DNA of 64,000 nucleotides from Eulemur rufifrons. Its lineage: Eukaryota > Chordata > Mammalia > Primates > Lemuridae. Made by a program: the position numbers and the translations under genes. The DNA lies in contig NC_090996.1 of the NCBI RefSeq assembly GCF_041146395.1, forward strand, positions 31,458,738-31,522,737, read 5' to 3'. The notes under the pieces are model-generated. The model was given only the letters and a program-made list of their open reading frames with translations, was not told the DNA's origin and ran no database searches. Within the stretch, counting starts at the first letter, position 1. Every line of letters begins with the position of its first letter. Positions 41,901-52,938 of the stretch are shown here, in pieces.

Positions 41901-42365
41901 GTCATAGTGGGTTGAACTGTGTCCCATAAACAGATTAAGTCTAAGTCCTAACCCCTGTTTACCTGGGAGTGTGCATGTGACTTTTGGGGTGTAGGGTCTT
42001 TGCAGATGTAATTAAAGATCTTAAGATGAGATATCCTAGCTTCAGGGAGGGGCTCCAGTCAAATGACAGGGGTCCTTGTTGAGAAAGGAGAGGGAGATTT
42101 GTCACACATAGGAAAGGAGATCACATGGAAACGGGCAGAGACTAGAGCCATTTTCTGCCCCAAGCCAGGGAACATAGGGACACACCAGAAACCGGAAGAA
42201 GCAACGAGGGACTCTCCCATGGAGACTTCGGAGGCAGCATGGCCCTGGGCACGGTTTGACTTTGGATTTCTGGCCTTCGGAACCATGAAAGAATAAATTT
42301 TTGTTGTTTAAAGCTACCAAGTTCAGGGAAATTTTTTACAGCAGCCCTAGGAATGTAATATAGAG
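41901..42365 (+). mobile_element. MLT1-like MaLR solo LTR
   Basis: 'atagtgggttgaactgtgtc', 'taagtcctaacccctgttta', 'gtgcatgtgacttttggggt', 'gtagggtctttgcagatgta', 'attaaagatcttaagatgag', 'ctttggatttctggccttcg', 'catgaaagaataaatttttg' (AATAAA) and 'acagcagccctaggaatgta' follow MLT1A-type order, including the longer middle segment. Confidence 0.88.
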
Positions 42366-43435
42366 TTTGAGTTGGTCTGGAGCGGACCCAGGGGCTCCGC
42401 TTACATGGCAGGACTGTGTCTCCACTGCTGAGCTCTGATCTCCTCGGTGAACCTTCCGTCTTTGGTAAGTTCTCCCCTGGTGCTGAGACAACACCCACCA
42501 GGGGCTCAGGGACAACCTACCAGCTTAATACCCCCAGGGCATTTAGTGTTAGTGGCCTGGCTTGGGTCACGTCCCCACCTCTGAGTCAATCTCTGCAGTC
42601 AGGCAGGGGTGTGCTGAAAGGAGCTCACGGTCCGGGTTCTGCACCCACCCCTGGAGCAAGAGGTGGAGACAGTGGAGAGTGGGACCCCCAGGGCGACAAG
42701 AAGCTGGTCAGGGGAAAGGAAGGAGAGAGAGGGAAGGAAGACAGAGTGGAGAGGAGGCAGAGACAGGAGGGAGCCTCCCCTGCTGGGGGCGCTTAGATGG
42801 AGGTGAGACGGGCCCAGGGGGATGGATATAGAAAGGAAGGAACCCCTGAAGCGTAGCTGAGCCCTGGTCTAAACGCACATGGAATTAGTGAGAGAGGAAA
42901 AAAAAAGTCACTCCCTAGAGATCAAGCCTACAAGCCTAGAAACGGGATTTTATTTCAACTTCTGCATGCATCCCCGCTGTGATAAGCTTAAAGTACAATT
43001 CTGAGAAACCCAAAGAAACGCCTTTCTGGAAATCCATTCAAATTTGACAGTTATCAGATGTATTGAAAACAATAGTTTTTGAGAGATTAAAAACAGAGAA
43101 AGTTTAATATGCCCGGACTGGCTCCCTCCTAGCAAACACGGCTCTGCAGAACCGGCCCGTCCCCCGAGCCTAGCGAGGAGAGGTACTTTTAAAATACAAC
43201 TGAAACGGAGTGAATATTTCACAGATGAAAAGGCATGGGCTTTCCAATCCACGGTCTTCTGAAAGAGGTGGATTTTAATTTCCGAAAAGACAAAGGCAAG
43301 AGAAAAAGAAAATGCATATCTTCTTGCACTTAAGAACTATAATATTACTTAGATGGTGAAGTTTTATTCTGAAAAATGACTGTCAATTATGATTAATATT
43401 CTCCTTATAATTAATTCAAAATCTTATTAAAATCA
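42366..43435. other. unique sequence with a purine-rich tract
   Basis: A G/A-rich tract at about 42709-42775 (GGAA/GAGA units). No repeat family or exon is recognised elsewhere. Confidence 0.45.
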
Positions 43436-43439
43436 AACT

Positions 43440-43995
43440 TTTATAACTTTACATATAACCGTGCTGCCTGTGTCAGGACGGGAGAAGACGCCTTGTCATT
43501 AATTTTACCTGTATCATTTTTCAGTTCTCGAAAAAAAGGCAATAAAAGATACCTCCTTGAAAATCAGCAACGCCGGGCCACCCTCATCTCCATAATGACA
43601 CAATTTCCAATTCACGCCTCATTTTCATTAATGTTTCTGCCCATAAATTTTTAAGCATATGATAAAAAATTTCTGAAGCGGCATAAAACTAACATGAAGA
43701 GGGAGTTCATTAGCATGTGACCCTAATTAGAAATTCCATATTAACTTCCCGTTTCTACTTGTGCATATCCAATAACATCACATCTCCACTCCCAGCCTGC
43801 TTTCGCACTGTTCAGAGGAAAATATTGCTTTTCGTGGTTTAATTCCTCGGCTTTATTTTTAAAACAATCCATGTGCTTCTCTCTGTTATTGAAGAAGTCA
43901 ACAGACAATTGTATCACAGAACGCCTTTTGTGTCACAAATTATCCGGAAGAATTGTGAGAAGGTCTTTCGCCCAATGCTTTATTAATGATACCAG
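43440..43995. promoter_or_regulatory. candidate conserved noncoding element (enhancer-like)
   Basis: A 550-base repeat-free AT-rich block with scattered retained CpGs. Homeodomain-type words are dense: 'cttgtcattaattttacctg', 'aggcaataaaagatac' (HOX/CDX-like CAATAAAA), 'catttccattaat'-type repeats around 43620, 'gaccctaattagaaattc' (CTAATTAG palindrome) and 'ctttattaatgataccag'. A G run at about 44004-44011 follows. Regulatory function is inferred. Confidence 0.45.
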
Positions 43996-45810
43996 ATCAT
44001 AAAAGGGGGGGGAAATATGCTGACTCTGTCTCTTTTCTAATGTTGGGTGATAAAAATGCTACTTCAGGATTCAGAAGGTTAAGTTCTAATGTGTATTTTG
44101 AATAGAGTGTGTTGGAATAATTGCCTCATAAAGCAGAGCATTGCCCAGCCTGCTAATGGCTGCAGAGTGCAGGGCTCAGCAAAGACAGCCACGCTCACTG
44201 GAAAAAATGCTGTGCCTCGACTTTTGCAGCCTTCCCACAGCAAGTTAACTTTCCCCTCCCCTTGCTTTTCAAAAAAGGTATAAAATCCCATCGCCCATTG
44301 TTGCAGCCCAGAGAAGCTGCTGCCTTCAACATCCACGAGAGCTGATCTCCAAAGTTGGTCCCTCGATGAACTATGCCTCCTGGCACTCTCACTCCTGTGT
44401 GGTCCACTCCCTCCCTGTGCTTGAGCCGTCCTGTGTCAGCAGGAGAATATGCTGGAAGTGATGCTGTATGACTTCCGAGGCGAGGTCATGGATGGCCCAC
44501 AGTTTCTGCTTGAGTCTCTCGGACCATGTGCTCTGGGAAAGGCCAGATGCCATTTAAGGGATCTGACCAATCTGCAACAGCCATGCTGGGAGGAAGCCCA
44601 AGCTAACCACGTGGAGAGAAGCTACGTGCAAAGAGAGATGCCTGCCTCTCCCCAAGGCACTCCAGCCCACCCAAACCCTCAGACACCTCCCGCCCCAGCT
44701 GCTCTCTGTCTGCAACTGCAGCCAATGCCCAGGGAGAGATCTTCCCAGCTGAGCCCGGTCCACCCACACAACCATCAAAGATGCCACTCAGTTGTTTTCT
44801 AAAGCCATTAAGCGTAGCAATAGTTGGTGTGATGTCACAGATAACCGGAACAACATCAGCCACAAGTAGCAGGAAGGGAAGGGAAGGAAGCATGTGGCTT
44901 TGAACCGAGCACGTCTCTGTCTTCCTTCCACACCTGTACAGAGACAAGAGCCAAAAATGCCCGTATTGGCCCTTGGTCTTCAATTCTTCCCAGATTCCAA
45001 CTTTGCTCCTGGATTACAGTCTCTTTGATTACAGTTCTCTTTGAGAACTGTCTGAGAAAGTATTTGAGACAAAGTCCAGCATATGGCTTTCCCTTGACAA
45101 ATAGAAGCGTTAACTAGGAGAAAACTGAGCCTGCTCACTCCCCTTGAGGCCAGTCATGACACCAAAGAAACCCAAACACTAAAGGACTTAGGGAAATAAT
45201 TAATGTAGGAGATGACAAATGGGAAATCTCTAGCAAGACCTTCTAAAACCTCTCTTCCTCACCTCCTTGAGTCCCATGGTTTGCAGTCAGGTCTTCCTTC
45301 CCCAGCCCTCTCTGCAAAGCAATGCAGGCCCTGCTTCTTTGCACCATCTACTGTGTGGTGTCCCCATCCTCATCCTCACTCACCCCATCTTTTCCCTGAT
45401 TCAGCCATTTGACCAGTTTCCATCTACAAGCCCTCCCTCTGCAGCCCTCACTTGGATTTGCAAAACAAAGGGAAGGTAACTAGCTTAACTGAAAAGGAAT
45501 CCTCACCCTCATTAAAAAAAAAATGGTGTCTGGTAGGGAAGGGTGGCAAGTACTAACTACTATTTTTCTCTCTCCTTGCTGACACATGAGCAACAGAATG
45601 CACCAGCCTATAAAACCAGCATCACACTGAGATGCTCACAGGAGAAGGAAAAAACTGCCCTTTCAAAAATCGAGCAGTGAACTGGTTTAATTCCACGAGA
45701 TTCACACTTTCCCTGAGTGTGATCATTTTAAGGACCTCTAACCAGTGGAACGTAGAACAACATTCTCATAAAACTAATCAATTAGTCCAGGATATAGGGG
45801 TATTGCGTGA
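43996..45810. other. unique sequence, nothing recognised
   Basis: No repeat family, exon or RNA gene is recognised in 1.8 kb. Several frames of 110-126 codons overlap each other on both strands at 44449-44983 and none shows a domain. Confidence 0.4.
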
Positions 45811-45862
45811 ATGAGAGAGAGAGAGAGGAAGAAAGAGAGAGAGGGAGAGAGAGAGAGAGTCT
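45811..45862. repeat. (GA)n microsatellite
   Basis: About 50 bases of GA with GGAA and GAAA interruptions. Confidence 0.92.
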
Positions 45863-45902
45863 GCATATGTGGGGAAGGTTTTAAGGTGAAAGAGGAAAAA
45901 AA

Positions 45903-46112
45903 TAATTTATTGATGACTTACTATGGTGTGCCAGGGACTTTTCCCCATACTAAATTTGATTATTTTAACAGCCTTGTAATGTTGGAATAATTAGCCTTCC
46001 TTATTTGAGGACACCAGCATTCAGAGAAAAGAGGTGGACTTGCCCAAGGTTATAAAATCATTAAGTGATAGATATGGGGTTTGAACCCTTCTACCCACCT
46101 CTAAATTTGGTT
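45903..46112 (-). mobile_element. MIR SINE, nearly full length
   Basis: 'tttattgatgacttactatg', 'gtgtgccagggacttttccc', 'attttaacagccttgtaatg', 'cagagaaaagaggtggactt', 'gcccaaggttataaaatcat' and 'tatggggtttgaacccttct' are antisense MIR in order. Confidence 0.85.
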
Positions 46113-46254
46113 CTCAGATCAGGTCACACTTCAAGACCCGCTGGAGAGTATGTTCTCTGGGGCTCAGCTCTGTACGCATGGGCAGACTTGTGAATCTGCA
46201 CTTGTAACAAACTCCCCACATGAATCAGATTGATGTCGGAGAGCCGCCCTACAT

Positions 46255-46328
46255 CCATTTTGGGTCTCAGTTTCCACATCTGCAAAATGAGGCGGTTGGG
46301 TGAGGCTACTCCTAAGGATCCTGGCAGT
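46255..46328 (+). mobile_element. MIR-like SINE core fragment
   Basis: 'gggtctcagtttccacatct' and 'gcaaaatgaggcggttgggt' match the MIR core, followed by a MIR3-like tail. Confidence 0.6.
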
Positions 46329-46379
46329 TCAAACCACCTGGGCTTATAATTAACAAAGCACGCAGGTGGGCAACAAATG

Positions 46380-46855
46380 AAGATACTAGTAACATATTAT
46401 AATTTAACTATCACATTTTTATTAAAACAAATAAATGTTTCAGCAAAATTATGTTTTAAACTGAGTTTTGTTTCTGTCTGACAATTTATAGTCACGTAAT
46501 TTTAAAAATGCCAATCATTAAATGCAAAAGAGTGACACATCCATGCATGCCGGAACTCCTAATGGATGGGAGCGTGTTATTGCAACTATAAATCAACTCC
46601 TCAGACCTTAAAATGCCATAAATAAGCAAGTCTTTCTGTCAGAATTGGTGGGATGACCAGAATCACTGTGCTGATTTATGACACAGCACCTTCATGATCA
46701 ACACCCCGTTGATTTGCCACTTTCTTTTTACATAAATATGTGAATAACTTTTTGACATCAAAATAAATCATCACTACTAGGTCTAAAATATAACTTCAAA
46801 AATGCCAGCGAAGGTGACTGACACTTTGGGTGGTGTCTGTTATTTTGTGTTAGAG
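46380..46855. promoter_or_regulatory. candidate conserved noncoding element
   Basis: A repeat-free AT-rich block with 'tatagtcacgtaattttaaa', 'atgccaatcattaaatgcaa', 'ctataaatcaactcctcag', 'gctgatttatgacacagcac' (TGATTTAT is a PBX-HOX-like word) and 'tttacataaatatgtgaat'. Function is inferred from texture alone. Confidence 0.4.
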
Positions 46856-48029
46856 CCTTGTTGACAGAGAAGTTTTATTTCTCCCTTGTCATTTCGGTGA
46901 TACGTGCACTTGGCTCAATATCTCATCTTGACTTTTGTAAACCCTATCGGATGTGTAAAAATGTAAACACCTTTATAAATAATAGGTTACTCTTCTGTCA
47001 TGAGGGGGATGCAATTAAGGCAAAAAAAAAAAAAAATAACTTTAAAGAAGCAACTGGCTTTGGCCACCAATAAAGACAGATTCAATTCAGCCATCTAGCA
47101 ATCATTCTTCTCTGCTATGAATATTAGCTGCAAACTGGTTTGAAATCTTCCTATGCAAAGTCAAGCCTGTAAAATTTATCACCATTCTTTATGTATATAA
47201 AATACATATATATACATTTGTGTATGTGTGTGTATCCATAAAAATGGCATGTACATGTATAATAGAACAGTGTGATGTCTACATTAACAGTTACTGAATT
47301 GTGCTTGGGAAAGCCTCCTTAGATCCCCTGTTTCAGGGTAGTTCTGCCTTATTTCCATTCTATTCGTTGGAAATTATGTAAAGTTTTATTTGATAAAAAG
47401 ACTCCTATGGGCAACAAAAGTCTGAAAGCATTGGACACGTAACCAGCTTAGCAAAATATAAAAGAATAATCATGGTTACTTTTTTCCAATAAAAGAAGCA
47501 TACAGGTGCCTTGGTTTTTACTCAGTGGAAGACTTTCAAAAATATTTTAATATTTGTGGCTTGGTTTCTTCACCCAGAAAATGTAAACAATAACAGTTAG
47601 AGTTACTATACATCGCCAGGCTCGGTGAAGATGACATGTTCTTTTTTTGAGTTTAGTTTCTAATAGGTCTAAGTTAACTATTTTGTTAAAACTGGAGCTT
47701 GAATTTTCTTTTTTGCATATATAAATGAAGAGAATTTTCTTCAGGCACCTTTGGGGATCAGGAAAGCTTTAACTTTAGGTTGTTCTTTTAGAATGAGAAA
47801 TCTACAGAAGAAAAGAAGAAAAGAAAAGTCCTATTCTTTCCCCTTAAAGACACCAGTAAAGTATTTCTCTATCAGAGATGACATGTCGATCCTTGACAGT
47901 GGCTATGTGCTCTGCAGAAATAGTACACATGGGGAAATACTACATGAAGGCACAAAGCGACAGTTTCCAGAAAAATAAATGTACGTGCATGTGATCAAGC
48001 ATGTATGGAAGACTGTCTTTTTCAATGGC
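46856..48029. other. AT-rich unique sequence with short tandem repeats
   Basis: A poly(A) run at about 47022-47036 and a TA/TG-rich patch at about 47192-47236. No repeat family, exon or RNA gene is recognised. Confidence 0.45.
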
Positions 48030-48500
48030 GGCCACAACAATCTTTCCCTCTCACACGCTCTTCCATAACGTTGTCGCTCCCCCATCAAGAGGAGTTCATG
48101 GTGCCTGCCCTTGAACCTGGGTGGACACTGTCTGACTCATCGAAGTCATGAGATGGAAGTGACAATACACTGAAGAAGGCAGACTACCCTGAAGTCATCA
48201 TTAGAAAGACCATGTGCCCAAATGAGAAAACAAGATAGAGAAAAAAAATACAGAGAGAGGCCTTGGTAGCCTTGCTAGTCCACCTCCTACTCTTTGAGTC
48301 TTCCCAGCCCAGAAATGTGAGTTAAAAAGTTTCCAAAATCACTCCAGACTCAGCTACTCTGGAGCCACATGTTAGGTCCTGATTAAGAACTACCCGCCTG
48401 AGCTGACTCCATCACCAGACTCTTCAGCAAAATAAATGAATGTCATTGTTTCAAGCCACCATGTCAGGGTGCTTTGTTAGGCAGCAGTAGTTAGCTGGGA
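48030..48500 (+). mobile_element. ERVL/MaLR-type LTR (MLT1-like)
   Basis: 'cgctcccccatcaagaggag' near the left end, 'cttgaacctgggtggacact', 'agactcttcagcaaaataaa' (AATAAA), 'gtcattgtttcaagccacca' and 'ttaggcagcagtagttagct' follow an old LTR of the 'caataaatgtttattgttttaagcc...gcagcaatagataac' type. The exact subfamily is not assigned. Confidence 0.68.
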
Positions 48501-48925
48501 TACCCTGGGATAATAACAACAATCGCCCTGGTTTCCAGCCTACAGGCAGCTGAGTCCGACCCCTCAGAAATATGAGTGGCTCTACTATGCTTCACTCACA
48601 CCCATGGCCTTTCTCAGATGGATAAAAAGAAACAGTTGAGGTAGGCAATAGGCCCACTAGCATATGTTGTGATAAAGACCTGTCACAGTATTAAATGAAA
48701 GTCACCTACCCAGGTTCCATGGCCCCATGGCCCCTTCCTGGTTCAGCCTGAACCTCGCCTCTTTCTGCATTACTGAGACTTAGAACTTCTGCACAAGGCA
48801 CACAACACCTAGATATTCATTGTATTATTTTAATGCTATAGAATAAGTCTGCTAACCCACATATAATTTCTAAGCCAGGGGATTATTGCCAGAGGCACTT
48901 TCTGTTTGTTCAGCTTCACTCCAAT
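48501..48925. other. unique sequence, nothing recognised
   Basis: A small in-place duplication 'ggccccat ggccccat' lies near 48721. No repeat family is recognised. Confidence 0.4.
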
Positions 48926-48927
48926 TC

Positions 48928-49302
48928 AAATCATCAAACATCCACTCTGCACCAGGCACTGGGGATGCCAAACTGCTGAATCACCATCCTATTCTCAGCG
49001 GGTACATGGTGTAATGGATGGCAGCGGTGGGCTGTGGGTTGTGGGGAGGGGGACAGACATCTAAAGAACTCGCTGTGATTCAATGGGGTAGTACGATTGG
49101 TGTGTGCACGATGCTGTGAGATGCAGAGTGGTTCCGCACAGGTCAAGATGAGTGCTCAGGGGAAATGCCACCTGAGTAGAAAACGAAGATAGCTTTAAAG
49201 GAAGAACAGCTCATTGCCAGAGGAGATGAGAATGGCATTCCATCCACGTGGAGAGATGGCCTGTACACAGACAAGAAAATTCGGAAGGAATGGGAAAGTC
49301 TC
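48928..49302 (-). mobile_element. L2 LINE 3' part
   Basis: 'ccactctgcaccaggcactg', 'gggatgccaaactgctgaat', 'gaaatgccacctgagtagaa', 'aggaagaacagctcattgcc' and 'gaatggcattccatcc' are antisense L2 in order, ending directly at the next LTR. Confidence 0.75.
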
Positions 49303-49304
49303 CA

Positions 49305-49670
49305 TGTTATGAACTACATCCCCCCAAAATTCAAGTTGAAGCCCTAATCCCCATGTGACAGTATTTGGAGATAGGACCTATAACAAGAAATTAAGGTTAA
49401 AGGAGAGCATTAGGGTGGGACCTTAATCCAATCTGACTGGTGTTCTTATAAAGGAAGGGAGAGGTACCAGCCAGGCCCAGAGAAAACGCCACGTGAGGAC
49501 ACACCTACAAGGTGGTCATCTACAAACCAAAGACAGACACCCCAGAAGAAACCAAACCTGCAGACTCATTGATAGATTTCTAGCCTCCAAAATGGTAAGA
49601 AATAAATCACTGTTGTTTAAGCCACCCAGTCCATGGTATTTTGTCCATGGCAGCCCTAGCACAATAACAC
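49305..49670 (+). mobile_element. MaLR-type (MLT1-like) solo LTR
   Basis: Starts TGTTATGAACTACATCCCCCC, then 'ttcaagttgaagccctaatc', 'gacagtatttggagatagga', 'agcattagggtgggacctta', 'atccaatctgactggtgttc', 'ttcttataaaggaagggaga', 'gaagaaaccaaacctgcaga', 'gatttctagcctccaaaatg', 'taagaaataaatcactgttg' (AATAAA) and 'tggcagccctagcacaataa', in complete LTR order. Confidence 0.9.
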
Positions 49671-50074
49671 CCCACAGAATAAGTGAAAGCCATCAGCAGA
49701 GCCTGTCTCAGCAAAGGGAAGGAACAAAGGGTGAGCAAAGATTGAAAACCAACTGGTATGCGTCTGTCTTCTCTTTCTTTACGGGTTTGCATTATGAAAC
49801 TGAGTCGGTCTCCTGATGAAGGTGATTCTTACAGGCTTGTTTCTATATCCTGGAATTTATCTTTTTGTAGCTTTTATTCTAGAAGTTAGATGTTTGGGGG
49901 ATAAAAGGCATCAGTTACATATCACTATTCATGTTAAAAAAATCAATAATTACATTTCAGAGGATAAAGGGACCTTGATGGTAATTTGTTCCTTAACTTC
50001 TATTTTACAAATCACATGCCACAGAGTTAAATTTCCTTTCTGAATCCAGAATCCCTTCCTTTGGGAAACTACCC
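49671..50074. other. unique sequence, nothing recognised
   Basis: No repeat family, exon or RNA gene is recognised. Confidence 0.45.
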
Positions 50075-50187
50075 CAAACTATCCCATGCCATAGCAACCT
50101 TGCTGTTCCATATAACTTAGGAGGGTGCAAACTATCCCATGCCATAGCAACCTTGCTGTTCCATATAACTTAGGAGGGTGCAAACTA
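50075..50187. repeat. perfect 53-bp tandem duplication
   Basis: Bases 50075-50127 (CAAACTATCCCATGCC... to ...GGAGGGTG) are repeated exactly at 50128-50180. A third copy begins with CAAACTA at 50181 but diverges after seven bases. The unit is unique sequence, not a recognised transposon. Confidence 0.97.
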
Positions 50188-51035
50188 CCCTGCCCCCATT
50201 ATTGGCAGAGTTTGTAGTATCGCTGGTCACTGTTACTCATTGAGGAATGGATGGAAGACTAGGGACAGAAACTGAATCAACACTCTAGGATTTATGCTTT
50301 AGTTAGTTATCAGAAAAAACACTTCCTCTTCCAGATTATGAGGGCATTTTCTATTGTATGGTGAAGCCAACACAGAAGAAAAATGGAGAATCAAATGATG
50401 GAGAGGGGAGTCTCTGATAAGACCAGGACATCATTCATCTCCATGTCTACCCATCTACCCATACATATGTCCATATCTTCATGTATACATACAGATATTT
50501 GTTTTTGTTTAGGGTACATATGTGCATTTATGACTTGTTAAAGCTGGCCAGTCTAAAGATCGCAGGAAATACCACTCATTTCTTTTTCTCCGTCTCTCAG
50601 CAGGTTTGTATCCTATGGTAGATTCAAAGACAAATGGTCCCTGTGCCTTCCCCCTGCCCACCCTGCCCACGGCCCTTCTGAGCAATCCCAGTAGGATTTC
50701 CCACCAAGCCTCCCATCCTTCTTCCAAACACAATGCTCACAACAGCTGCCACCAATCCTTCGAATTTGGTCCTCAGAATGAAACCCTTTGCCACCCTTGC
50801 CTTATTCCAGTCTTGCCACCAGCTACTGGACTTCTCCTCTTGACAGTCAAGCAAGGGGGTCCCCAAGCCAAAGAGTGGCTTTCTGAAATGAAAAGGCACA
50901 TGGCAGGGGATGTTAGAGTCTGTTTCCAGCACCTGGCTTCACACTGGGGAAGCACATCAGTGTTTTCCCTCAACCCCAGAAGAGGAGAATGAGAAAATGT
51001 GACGACACACAGCTACAAAAGAAATGTACACCTAA
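50188..51035. other. unique sequence, nothing recognised
   Basis: No repeat family or RNA gene is recognised. Overlapping frames of 66-128 codons on both strands at 50606-50992 show no domain. Confidence 0.45.
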
Positions 51036-51044
51036 TGGAACATT

Positions 51045-51155
51045 TATAAACAGGCCACAGGAAACTGAGGCTAAGAGCAGTAACACAGCTTGCCCAAGGT
51101 GATGATGACAGAGCAGAATCCAAATCCACTCTGCCTGGTTCCAGGAACGGTTTTC
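51045..51155 (-). mobile_element. MIR SINE fragment
   Basis: 'ccacaggaaactgaggctaa', 'cacagcttgcccaaggtgat' and 'gcagaatccaaatccactct' are antisense MIR words. Confidence 0.75.
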
Positions 51156-51600
51156 ACGCCACAAAGCGCAGACAGCAGATAGCGGCAGGGAAGGGCAATG
51201 GGAACCCATGTCCGTTCCGTTCCTGGAGGATCCCTCACATCTCACGGTCCCTCCCGCGTTATTTCAGTGTGTTCCCACATCCTGCCCAAGAACATATGGT
51301 CCCAGCCGGTTGAAATAAGGCCAGTCGGAGACGGAAGCTCCATTCTCCCATCTGTTCCTTCTCTTAGGAAACCAGAGAGAGTGAGTGTGATTCAAAAGGC
51401 AAACGTGCACCCAGGTGTCTTTATAATCTTATCTTTTAAAGTCTGTTAAATCACACTCCACTGGTGGGAAGGGTGACCTTACTTCAAAATAAAGGTGAAA
51501 AACAGAAGAAGCAGAAGAGCCTGTGACTCATCACTTGGGCAGATTCCCCAAAGACCACCAAAGCGCTGGTGCAGAGTCGCAGACTCCATCCTCCACGCTG
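51156..51600. other. unique sequence, nothing recognised
   Basis: No repeat family, exon or RNA gene is recognised. Confidence 0.4.
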
Positions 51601-51609
51601 AGGGTTTCA

Positions 51610-51832
51610 TTCACGGCTCGAGGCTTACTGAACCTTTGCCACGTGCCAGGCAACGTGCTGAGAGTTTAACAGACTTTATCCCTTTACAGCCTCTTACCTA
51701 TTCTCTAAATGGGCACTGACCTTATTCTCTCAAGTCCAGATGAGGTGTCTGAGGCAAGAAGAGAGGTGAAGTCGCTTGCTCAAGGCAGCATAGCCAGAAA
51801 GTGGCAATACAGACTCACATGGCTCTCAAACC
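51610..51832 (-). mobile_element. MIR SINE, nearly full length
   Basis: 'gaacctttgccacgtgccag', 'gcaacgtgctgagagtttaa', 'cctttacagcctcttaccta', 'tccagatgaggtgtctgagg', 'aggtgaagtcgcttgctcaa' and 'catagccagaaagtggcaat' are antisense MIR in order. Confidence 0.82.
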
Positions 51833-52089
51833 CAAACCCAAGAAGTAACTTTTAAAAGGATTTTGGAGACCAGGCTTCAAATACAAGCAGCTTATATGAA
51901 GGAAGGTTCTCAGAAAACACCAGTAGGGGATGGGGAACATGAAACAAGAGGGGAAAGCAGATTATACCAAGTCCTCTACCAAGCCAGTTACCACTGTGGG
52001 GGCAAGAGCTTATTCCCACAGGAGAACTCAGACAATGAGTGTGGAATGCCGGCTCTAAGTCTCGGATATGCAATGCAGGGCCAGCATAG

Positions 52090-52292
52090 GGCCAGCTGGC
52101 CAGATCGGGCCCACTGACTGTTTTGTAAATAAAGTTTTATTGGAATGCAGCCACACCCATATGCTATCGTTCGTGGCTATTTTTGCGCTACTATGGCGTA
52201 GTTGAGTAGTTGCCACAGAGGCCAGATGGCCCACAAATCCTAAAATGTTGACTATATCTGGTCCTTTGCTGAAAAATACTTGCCAATTTCTA
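52090..52292 (+). mobile_element. hAT-type nonautonomous DNA transposon
   Basis: 'tgttttgtaaataaagtttt', 'attggaatgcagccacaccc', 'gtggctatttttgcgctact', 'gcgtagttgagtagttgcca', 'cagaggccagatggcccaca' and 'tggtcctttgctgaaaaata' match a widespread mammalian element in order. I recognise the sequence but do not commit to a family name. The terminal inverted repeats are decayed. Confidence 0.82.
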
Positions 52293-52838
52293 ATCTCAAG
52301 TTATCCCATCTGAGAAGCAAGGAAAGCTGGGGTCTTTATACGTCAAATCCTGAGTCACCCAGTGAAGGTTGCAGGGGAAAGGGTGCTTTAACCCCCTGGC
52401 ACTTCCCACGTGACATCTGCGTAGGCAGAGCTGGCTCCAGAGGCTCCAGAAAGACCTCAGGACAAAGGGCGCATGTAGAAGTTGAGCCAGACTGGCCTAG
52501 AAATGGTAAATGTCCCCCAGGGCGTGGGCTGTGCACCAGCAGATTCTATGAAGCATATTCTGTTACAAAAGGGAACTTCAAAGTTGCAAAGTGGGCCCAC
52601 GAGCCACAGGTTTGCTTTGTGGCCATGCAGTGGTTTTCAAACATGTGAATTCATAGGATATTTCCCACTTAAAAAATCAAATTATCCCATTTTTCTTTAA
52701 AAATTCAGAAAATGTGGCACCCTTGGGCCTCCATTCCTGTATAAGCAACTAGAAATGGCATAGGTTGTCCAGATCAGTGATTGGCCACCTCTGGCTGATT
52801 ATATTCACTGCCCTCCCTCGGTAAGCATCTGAGATTGA
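52293..52838. other. unique sequence, nothing recognised
   Basis: No repeat family, exon or RNA gene is recognised. Confidence 0.45.
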
Positions 52839-52839
52839 G

Positions 52840-52938
52840 ACCTCTGGTGCACACATTGTCACCCTCATAATAGGCTAAGAGAGGTCACATGACTTGCCCA
52901 AGGGCTATTAAGTAGCTGAGCTGGAACTTTGCTGCCGA
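52840..52938 (-). mobile_element. MIR SINE fragment
   Basis: 'ctaagagaggtcacatgact', 'tgcccaagggctattaagta' and 'gctgagctggaactttgctg' are antisense MIR words. Confidence 0.78.

Noticed and set aside
48721..48736. 'ggccccat' repeated in tandem
   Set aside because: An eight-base duplication is too short to mean more than replication slippage.
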